Assembly (NCBI GenBank): GCA_041687095.1
Contig: JAWLCQ010000069.1
Span: 1 to 21,836, forward strand
Direction of reading: 5' to 3'
Source: JAWLCQ01 sp041687095
GTDB taxonomy: Bacteria > Planctomycetota > Phycisphaerae > SM23-33
DNA length: 21,836 bases
The translations under genes were made by a program, and so were the position numbers. Positions 6,721 through 12,610 of the stretch are shown here, piece after piece. Each line of letters starts with the position of its first letter. Position 1 is the stretch's first letter. The notes under the pieces are model-generated. The model was not told the DNA's origin and did not search any database. It was given only the letters and a program-made list of their open reading frames with translations.

Positions 6721-6726
6721 AGTATA
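6721..6726 (-). promoter_or_regulatory. Putative -10 box of hicBA
   Basis: The minus strand reads TATACT (5 of 6 consensus matches) six bases upstream of the hicB ATG. The -35 position falls within the adjacent repeat and is not convincing. An ACAG/CTGT inverted pair surrounds the site and could be a small operator. Confidence 0.35.
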
Positions 6727-6732
6727 CCTTGT

Positions 6733-6765
6733 CTGTCTCCGCGTTCTCCGCGTTCTCCGCGGTGA
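6733..6765. repeat. Half-element of the CACCGCnGAGA family with 9-bp tandem units
   Basis: Reverse complemented, the site begins TCACCGCGGAGAACGCGGAG and aligns with the arms of the palindromes at 3780-3857 and 6177-6241. It contains two exact copies of GCGTTCTCC (6741-6749, 6750-6758). It fills the space between the amidase stop and the hicBA promoter. Confidence 0.75.
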
Positions 6766-6780
6766 GTTCCCCCTCTGACG

Positions 6781-7746
6781 CTACCGAGACAGGTACTCGG
6801 CGATGCCCTGGGCGAGGGCGGAGGCGACCTGGGCCTGGTAGGCGGGGGAGCAGAGGGTTCGCAGATCGGCCCCGTTGGTCATGAAGCCCATCTCCACCAG
6901 CACGGAGGGGCAGGCGGTGCGGACCAGGACGCGGAAGTCGGCCCGCTTGGGCTGCGCCCCGTGGCGGGGGATGGCCAGGCGGTCGAGTTGGCGGGTGAGG
7001 CTCGCGGCCGCGGCCAGCGCCTCCCGCGACGCCGAGCGGGCCACGTACACGTCGTAGCCCCGCACGGAGGGGGAGTCGACGGCGTTGGAGTGGATGCTCA
7101 CGAAGAGGCGGGCGTTGCGGGCGTTGGCGAGATCGGCGCGGTCGTTGAGTTCGAGGAACGAGTCGCCCGAGCGGGTGAGGCAGACCTCGAACCCGCGGCG
7201 GCGGAGGTCCTGGGCGAGGGCGAGGGCGACGGGGAGGTTCAGCGACTTCTCCGTGACCCCGTTGGCGGCGATCGCGCCGGTGTCCTTCCCGCCATGGCCG
7301 GCGTCGATGACGATGCACCCACGCCCGATCCCGGAGACGGTGGCCGGGGGGTGGCGGGCCGGCTCGTGCCGCGCCGGGGCTCTCGCCAACGCCTGGCGGA
7401 TCGCCGATTCCCAGTGCAGCGGGACGAAGAGCATGTCTCCGACCGCCGGGACGGGGGCGGGGCCGGCGACGCAACGGCCGTTGATGAACGCCCGCCCGTC
7501 GGACCCGCCGAACACCCGCACGCAGTTCTGGGGGTTGCACAGGGTCGCCAGCGTCGTGTTCGACTGCTCGACGTGCAGGCCCAGGCGCCCGGCGAGGCGG
7601 TAGACGCTGAGCGTCCCGGGGGGGACGTCAATCGGCTGCGTCTGCGCCGTCGCCATCTGCGCCGGACCGCCGCAGCCGAGAACGCATAGAAGCACCGCCA
7701 GTCCCGGCAGCGCCAGGACCCATCCTTTGCTCGATGTCTGGCCCAT
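6781..7746 (-). CDS. N-acetylmuramoyl-L-alanine amidase (Amidase_3), exported
   Basis: This zinc enzyme cuts the amide bond between muramic acid and the stem peptide of peptidoglycan. The 321-residue product starts MGQTSSKGWVLALPGLAVLLCVLGCGG, an export signal with a possible lipobox cysteine at 25. Residues about 44-115 resemble a copper-amine-oxidase-N or stalk-like domain (MLFVPLHWESAIRQALA). The Amidase_3 domain runs about 144-320, with zinc ligands H151 (DAGHGG), E166 and H219 (SIHSNA) and catalytic E285 (VEMGFMTN). All key residues are present. ATG 7746 is preferred, with AAAGGA just upstream; an in-frame GTG at 7764 would add six residues. It probably acts in the periplasm in cell separation or wall recycling. 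Confidence 0.9.
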   Translation of the reverse strand: MGQTSSKGWVLALPGLAVLLCVLGCGGPAQMATAQTQPIDVPPGTLSVYRLAGRLGLHVEQSNTTLATLCNPQNCVRVFGGSDGRAFINGRCVAGPAPVPAVGDMLFVPLHWESAIRQALARAPARHEPARHPPATVSGIGRGCIVIDAGHGGKDTGAIAANGVTEKSLNLPVALALAQDLRRRGFEVCLTRSGDSFLELNDRADLANARNARLFVSIHSNAVDSPSVRGYDVYVARSASREALAAAASLTRQLDRLAIPRHGAQPKRADFRVLVRTACPSVLVEMGFMTNGADLRTLCSPAYQAQVASALAQGIAEYLSR

Positions 7747-7814
7747 CCCGTCCTTTCCTCGCACCGATGCGGGTTACCCTCGTCATCGGCAGGGGGCCTG
7801 GCATCACTCCACCT

Positions 7815-8129
7815 TTATTGGATGCCTGCCAGTGCGGAATACACCAGAAAGGCGACCCACGCAAGGAAAATGACGGCGAGGAGAACGTATTTCCATATGT
7901 GACGACGTGGGGAGCGGTCCGGGACCCCGTCCACCAGGTTCACGGGCGCCGGGGCGGGGGGCGGTTCGGGCGCGGACCTGCCGGGGCGGGGAGCGGAGGG
8001 CCCGGGCCGGTTGCCCTCCCCGCCGGCGGCGAAGAAGGCGGCGGGAAGGCCCGGCGGGAAGCCTGGGGCGCGGCGCGGCCGGGGCAGGCCGCTCGCGGCG
8101 GGGACGGGGATGCGTTGGCGGGGGATCAT
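7815..8129 (-). CDS. Small proline-rich protein with one C-terminal membrane helix
   Basis: This 104-residue product is easily missed because a longer frame covers it. The ATG at 8129 overlaps the stop of the Minf_1886 gene as ATGA. Residues 1-79 are low complexity, with 21 prolines plus many arginines and alanines. Residues 80-101 (KYVLLAVIFLAWVAFLVYSALA) form a clear transmembrane helix preceded by RRHIWK, which predicts a cytoplasmic N terminus and a tail-anchored topology. I do not recognise a family. The start overlap and the well-formed helix argue that it is real. A role as membrane partner of the Minf_1886 protein is conjecture. Confidence 0.65.
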   Translation of the reverse strand: MIPRQRIPVPAASGLPRPRRAPGFPPGLPAAFFAAGGEGNRPGPSAPRPGRSAPEPPPAPAPVNLVDGVPDRSPRRHIWKYVLLAVIFLAWVAFLVYSALAGIQ

Positions 8130-8524
8130 TCGCGCAGCTCGAATCGTGTCTCGACGTCGAAGGCCTTCGTGAAGTCGTAGACGTCCCGGAAGTCCTCGAT
8201 GCTGTCCTCGTCGGTCCGCTTCATCAGCCCGTTCTCGATGAGCAGGTAGACCATGTTCCCGAAGTCGATGGTCCCGTGGATGTTCCACTTCTGCAGCACC
8301 GTCCGCGCCAGCATGCCGTACCGCTCCAGGGCCTCGTTCCGCAGGCCCTCGCACAACTGCTGCCCGCTGACGTGCATGCTCTCCCGCTCGCCCCCGCGCT
8401 GCTTGCCGTGCACCTCCCGCACCGCCCGCGTGAGCCCGTCGTGCAGGAACGCGTACGCCTCCTGCGGGTAGCGCCCGTCGGCGAGGATGATGTCCTCCAT
8501 GGAGTTCTCCGGTGTGTCTGTCAT
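8126..8524 (-). CDS. Minf_1886 family protein, function unknown
   Basis: This 132-residue soluble protein carries the hallmarks of the Minf_1886 family, restricted mainly to Planctomycetes, Verrucomicrobia and relatives. These are ILADGRYPQEAYAFLHDGL at 13-31, HVSGQQLCEGLRNEALERYG at 51-70, MLARTVLQKWNI at 71-82, TIDFGNMVYLLIENGLM at 85-101 and EDFRDVYDF at 110-118. No biochemical function is established. ATG 8524 is chosen because family similarity begins soon after it; upstream in-frame residues translate a GATC-rich repeat. The next gene starts inside its stop codon, so the two proteins are likely made together. Confidence 0.88.
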   Translation of the reverse strand: MTDTPENSMEDIILADGRYPQEAYAFLHDGLTRAVREVHGKQRGGERESMHVSGQQLCEGLRNEALERYGMLARTVLQKWNIHGTIDFGNMVYLLIENGLMKRTDEDSIEDFRDVYDFTKAFDVETRFELRE

Positions 8525-8543
8525 GGGAGGAAACTCTCCGATT

Positions 8544-8584
8544 TCAGCGATCAGCAATCAGCGATCAGCTCTCAGCGATCAACA
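8544..8584. repeat. Short tandem repeat of CAGCGATCAG units
   Basis: About five near-copies of a 7-8-base TCAGCGA/TCAGCAA/TCAGCTC unit are packed between metG and the Minf_1886 gene. On the minus strand the units read as TGATCGC variants. No coding role is apparent; it resembles a dispersed microsatellite. Confidence 0.7.
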
Positions 8585-8653
8585 TTCCGCACTTCGCGTT
8601 CGGCGATCCGGCCTTGGCCGTGGGCGCCGAGGCTTGCGGATCGACACGGGGAC

Positions 8654-10216
8654 CTACTGCTTTCGGGGGAACAGGCCCTCGCCCTTCGTGACGGGGGTCC
8701 CGGGGATGAGGCGGCCCCAGGTGGCGAGTTCCGCCAGTGTGCCCTCGGTGGCCGGGAACCCGAGCTGCTCCAGGCCCCGCCGGGCCGTCTCGGGCATGAT
8801 CGGGGCGAGGTGCAGCAGGAGGATCCGCAGGGCTTCGGCGCAGGTGTAGAGGACCTCGCCCACGCGGTCCTTCTTCTCCGGGTCCTTGGCGAGCTTGAAC
8901 GGCTCGGTGGCGTCGATGAAGCGGTTCGTCGCCATCTCCAGTCCCGTGATGCGGTCGAGGTACGCGTGGAACTGGCAGCGGTCCATGAGCGCCTCGGCCG
9001 ACTCTCGCAGTTCGGCGGCGGCGGCGAGGACGGGCTGGCCCACCTCGCCCGGGCCCGTCCCCTGTGGGGGGACCTTCCCGTCGAAGTACCGCCCGATCAT
9101 GTTCACGGTGCGGGACAGCAGGTTGCCCAGCCCGTTGGCCAGTTCGTCGTTGTAGCGCTTGCGGAGCACCTCGCGGGAGAAGTCCCCGTCGGACCCGAAG
9201 GTGACGGCCCGCAGGAGGAACCAGCGGTAGACGTCCACGGAGTACTCGGTGCAGAGTTCGGTGATCTGCTCGCGGGAGATGAAGTTGCCCAGCGTCTTGG
9301 ACATCTTCTTGCCCTCGGCGGTCCACCAGCCGTGGGCGAAGACGCAGCGGGGCAGCTCGATGCCCAGGGCCATCAGCATGCAGGGCCAGTACACCGCGTG
9401 GAACCAGAGGATGTCCTTGCCGATCAGGTGCACGCTGGCGGGCCAGTACTGCGCGAACGCCCCATCGTAGTCGTCCCCGATCTCCGGGATGCCCAGGGCG
9501 TTGATGTAGTTGCTCAGGGCGTCGATCCAGACGTAGACGGAGTGCGTGGGGTCGTTGGGCAGCGGGACGCCCCATCCGCCCAGCTTGTCCAGCGCCCGCG
9601 AGATGCACAGGTCCTCCACGCCCAGGCGGAGCTTGCTGAGCACCTCGTTCCGCCGCGCCTCGGGCTGCACGAAGTGCGGGTTCGCCTCGATGTGCTCGAT
9701 GAGCTTGGGGACCCACTTCTGCAGGCGGAAGAAGTAGTTGTCCTCGCTGTACCGCACCAGGGGCTTGCCGTTGATCGTGCTCTTGTACTCGTTCTCGCGG
9801 GCGGTGGACTCGGTGACGAACTCCTCCTGCCCCTCGTCGTACCACCCCTCGTACGTCCCGCGGTAGATCTCGTCACGCTCCACGAGGCGGCGGATCCACT
9901 CCTGCACGCGCTTCTCGTGGCGGTCGGAGGAGGTGCGGATGAAGTCGTCGTTGGAGATGTCGAGCTGCACCCACAGGTCCTGGAAGTGCACCACGACGGA
10001 GTCCGCCAGCGCCTGGGGGCTCATGCCCTTTTCGGCGGCGGACTTGACGATCTTGATCCCGTGCTCGTCGGTCCCGGTGAGGAACCGCACGTCGCGGCCG
10101 GCGGCGCGGAAGAACCTCGCCAGGGCGTCCGCGGCGATGGTGGTGTACGAGTGCCCGATGTGCGGGACATCGTTGACGTAGTAGATCGGGGTTGTGACGT
10201 AGTAGGTCTGGGTCAT
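8654..10216 (-). CDS. metG: Methionyl-tRNA synthetase
   Basis: This class I synthetase charges tRNA-Met with methionine using ATP. The 520-residue product has HIGH at 19-22 (PHIGHS), the LTGTDEHG segment at 46-53, KMSKT in place of KMSKS at 304-308, and an anticodon-binding helical domain from about 350 on. The connective-peptide region (GWYDEGQEEFVTES, 124-137) has no CxxC zinc knuckle, as in one of the known MetRS subtypes. The protein ends at 520, without the C-terminal EMAP-II/Trbp111 dimerisation domain that many bacterial MetG proteins carry. ATG 10216 has GGGAGG only three bases upstream. It follows the sugar-binding protein gene by 46 bases and may be read through from it. Confidence 0.96.
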   Translation of the reverse strand: MTQTYYVTTPIYYVNDVPHIGHSYTTIAADALARFFRAAGRDVRFLTGTDEHGIKIVKSAAEKGMSPQALADSVVVHFQDLWVQLDISNDDFIRTSSDRHEKRVQEWIRRLVERDEIYRGTYEGWYDEGQEEFVTESTARENEYKSTINGKPLVRYSEDNYFFRLQKWVPKLIEHIEANPHFVQPEARRNEVLSKLRLGVEDLCISRALDKLGGWGVPLPNDPTHSVYVWIDALSNYINALGIPEIGDDYDGAFAQYWPASVHLIGKDILWFHAVYWPCMLMALGIELPRCVFAHGWWTAEGKKMSKTLGNFISREQITELCTEYSVDVYRWFLLRAVTFGSDGDFSREVLRKRYNDELANGLGNLLSRTVNMIGRYFDGKVPPQGTGPGEVGQPVLAAAAELRESAEALMDRCQFHAYLDRITGLEMATNRFIDATEPFKLAKDPEKKDRVGEVLYTCAEALRILLLHLAPIMPETARRGLEQLGFPATEGTLAELATWGRLIPGTPVTKGEGLFPRKQ

Positions 10217-10262
10217 AAGCCTCCCAGCATGCCCGCGCGGAGCGCGAAAATCAAGCGGAGGG

Positions 10263-11258
10263 TCAGTACGTCGACTCGGGGAAGAAGTACTTCTCCGCGT
10301 TCTCGGGGGTCACGAGGTCCACGTCGAGCTTGAGGTGCTGGGGCATGAACTGCCCGATCTGGTCCTGCTGCCCGTCGCGGAGGTTGCTCACGCACAGGTG
10401 GATCCCGACGGCGATCATGCTGGGGGGATAGGTGATGTCGGCGGGGTAGAAGGGGTCTTCCTTCATGACCCGCTTGACGATGTCCTTCATGCCCGCCCCC
10501 CCGAGCATCCACTGGATGTCGGTGCGGCCGGACTCGCGGATGGCCTGCTCGGCCCCCAGGGCGATGTCGTCGTCCTGGGCCCAGACGGCGTCGATGTGGT
10601 CGAACTGGGCGAGGTAGGACTGCATGACCTCCAAGCCCTTCTGGCGGTTGTAGTAGGCGGGCTGGGGCGTTCCGAGGATCTCGATCCCGGGGTGCTGGGC
10701 GAAGACGGCCATGGCGGCGTTGAAGCGGTCGGTGTCGACGGTGCAGGGGATCCCGCGGAGGATGGCGAGCTTGCCCTCCCCGCCCATCTTCTGGGCGATG
10801 AACTCGGCGGACTTGCGGCCAAAGGCCTCGTTGTCGCCCTCGACGAAGACGTGGGCGATCTCCGCCTCGGTGAACCCTCGGTCGACGTTGACGATGTAGA
10901 TCCCGTTGCGGCGGACCTCGCGGGCGATGGGGGTCAGCGGGGCGGATTCCGTTGCCAGGATCACCAGCCCGTCGAGCTTCTGCTGCGCCATCATGTCCTT
11001 GATGTCGTTGATCTGCTTCTCGGGCGAGTCGGCGGTGGCGTAGACCCAGTTGATCTCGGGGTGCAATTTCATTGCTTCGCGGGCCCAGTAGCCCACCCCC
11101 GCCGTCCACCCGTGATCGGCCGACGGGATCGACACGCCGATGGTGAGCTTTCGCTGCTCCTTGGCGGGCCCGGCGGTGGCGGCGTCATCGCGGCAGGAGC
11201 AGAGGGTGAGGGCGAGAACCAGGGACAGCGCGAGGATGGGGGACAGGATGCGATGCAT
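10263..11258 (-). CDS. Sugar ABC importer substrate-binding lipoprotein (CUT2, RbsB-like)
   Basis: This 331-residue periplasmic-binding protein delivers a sugar to the adjacent permease. MHRILSPILALSLVLALTLCSC gives a lipoprotein signal with the acylated cysteine at 22. The Peripla_BP_4 fold follows: LTIGVSIPSADHGWTAGVGYWARE, LDGLVILATESAPLTPI, GIYIVNVDRGF, HVFVEGDNEAFGRKSAEFI, LAILRGIPCTVDTDRFNA, and AVWAQDDDIALGAEQAI at the hinge. The ligand is not predictable; ribose, galactose or related sugars and polyols are all possible. ATG 11258 has AAGGAG eight bases upstream; the frame extends eight more codons. It is third in the ABC operon, 95 bases after the permease stop. Confidence 0.9.
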   Translation of the reverse strand: MHRILSPILALSLVLALTLCSCRDDAATAGPAKEQRKLTIGVSIPSADHGWTAGVGYWAREAMKLHPEINWVYATADSPEKQINDIKDMMAQQKLDGLVILATESAPLTPIAREVRRNGIYIVNVDRGFTEAEIAHVFVEGDNEAFGRKSAEFIAQKMGGEGKLAILRGIPCTVDTDRFNAAMAVFAQHPGIEILGTPQPAYYNRQKGLEVMQSYLAQFDHIDAVWAQDDDIALGAEQAIRESGRTDIQWMLGGAGMKDIVKRVMKEDPFYPADITYPPSMIAVGIHLCVSNLRDGQQDQIGQFMPQHLKLDVDLVTPENAEKYFFPESTY

Positions 11259-11353
11259 GCTTCGGTCTCCTTCTTGCGTCACTTCCCGGACGGCGTCCGG
11301 GGGCGTTGGGGCGGGACACGATTCGGCACGGGGGCCATCGGCCGACCCGCCGC

Positions 11354-12610
11354 TCAGTCCGCGGGCCGCCCCACGCGTTGCAGCAGGACGGCGGCGATGA
11401 TGATCAGGCCCTTCACCAGGCCCTGCAGGTACGTCGAGACCTGCAACAGGTTCAGCATGTTAGCGATCACGCCCAGGATCAGCAAGCCCACGACGGTGCC
11501 CCAGATCCGCCCGGCCCCGCCGCTCATCCGCGTCCCACCGATCACGACGGCGGCGATGGCGTCGAGTTCCCACATGACCCCCGTCTGCCCGCTGGAGACG
11601 GCGTTCATGCGGGAGGCGTTCATCAACGCCGCCAGGCCCGCCAGGGCTCCGATCAGCGTGTAGGTCGCGATCTTCACGCGGTCCACCCGCACGCCCGAGT
11701 AGCGGGCGGCGGTCTCGTTGGCCCCGACGGCGATGACGTAGCGCCCGTAGCGGGTGTGCCGCAGCACGACGTGCCCCAGCAGCGCCACGGTGGCGAAGGC
11801 CAGCACCGGCCAGGGCAGGACCAGCGGCAGCCCATAGGGGTTGGTCAGGAACGGGATGGGCACCCCGCCGGTGCCCAGGCGGCTGAAGGTTTCGGGGGAC
11901 AGGGAGCGGAACTCGCCCCCGTCGGCCATCGCCTGCGCCAGCGACCGGTACGCCGCCAGCCCGCCCAGCGTGGCGATGAACGCGGCGAGGCGGCCCTTGG
12001 TGATGAGCAGCCCGTTGACCGCGCCCGCCAGCAGGCCCGTCAGGAGGATGAGGGCGAAGGCGAGAGCGATGGCGACCCCCTCGCTGCCCGCCCAGCCCAG
12101 GGCGTTGAACGCATCGGCCAGCGCGACCCGAATCCCGCTGAACGATTGCGGGGCGGCGGAGATGGCGGCGGCGTCGAGGACGGTGTTCATCAGCCAGATC
12201 CCCAGCCCGCCCGCGAACGCCACCAGCGAGCCCACCGACAGGTCGATCCCGCCCTGGAGGATCACGAACGTCATCCCGATGGCGATCACGCCCACGAACG
12301 ACCAGGCGTGCAGGATGTTGAGGAGGTTGGCGGGGGAGACGAACCGCGGATTCATGGCCGTCACCACCGCCACCAGCACCCCCAGCGCCAGCAGGGGGCT
12401 GAGGTTGGCCAGCGCGTCCCAGGCGCGGGATCCTCGGTGCGGGGCCTCCGCGTTGCGGTTCCCCGGTCCGGGAAAAGGGGACAGGCACCTCCGGGGCGAA
12501 CAGCGTGCCCCTCCGGAGCCAGTCCCCTTTTCCCGGTCGCCAGTTCCTTCGTTCCGGTCGACGGCCTCCGGGCCCCGGTCGTCGGTCTTCGGTCCTCCAG
12601 GCATGCTCAT
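11354..12610 (-). CDS. Sugar ABC importer permease (RbsC-like) with repeat-derived N terminus
   Basis: This 418-residue inner-membrane permease has the RbsC/BPD_transp_2 core beginning near residue 70 (SPLLALGVLVAVVTAMNPRFVSPANLLNILH). Typical motifs follow: GMTFVILQGGIDLSVGS, ITKGRLAAFIATLGGL, TRYGRYVIAVGANETAARYSGVRV and ELDAIAAVVIGGTRMSGG. E. coli RbsC is about 320 residues, so this one carries about 65 extra residues at the N terminus and an insert after the second helix. The N-terminal extension is hydrophilic and low complexity, and contains a translated 69-bp palindromic repeat. The start is secure: ATG 12610 overlaps the ATPase stop as ATGA and has GGAGG seven bases upstream. Confidence 0.9.
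   Translation of the reverse strand: MSMPGGPKTDDRGPEAVDRNEGTGDREKGTGSGGARCSPRRCLSPFPGPGNRNAEAPHRGSRAWDALANLSPLLALGVLVAVVTAMNPRFVSPANLLNILHAWSFVGVIAIGMTFVILQGGIDLSVGSLVAFAGGLGIWLMNTVLDAAAISAAPQSFSGIRVALADAFNALGWAGSEGVAIALAFALILLTGLLAGAVNGLLITKGRLAAFIATLGGLAAYRSLAQAMADGGEFRSLSPETFSRLGTGGVPIPFLTNPYGLPLVLPWPVLAFATVALLGHVVLRHTRYGRYVIAVGANETAARYSGVRVDRVKIATYTLIGALAGLAALMNASRMNAVSSGQTGVMWELDAIAAVVIGGTRMSGGAGRIWGTVVGLLILGVIANMLNLLQVSTYLQGLVKGLIIIAAVLLQRVGRPAD
12468..12536. repeat. 69-bp palindromic repeat inside the permease coding region
   Basis: CCGGGAAAAGGGGAC (12468-12482) and its exact reverse complement (12522-12536) form the ends, with a self-complementary CTCCGGAG (12511-12518) inside. The length is 23 codons, so the reading frame is kept. 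It encodes about residues 25-48 of the permease. Next to it (about 12570-12598) is a short GGTCnTCGGT-type tandem stretch that encodes residues 5-15. Confidence 0.8.

Noticed and set aside
8565..9845. 426-codon minus-strand frame overlapping metG
   Set aside because: It is a shifted frame of metG with an Arg/Gly/Pro-rich product and no domain, while the metG frame has all expected motifs.
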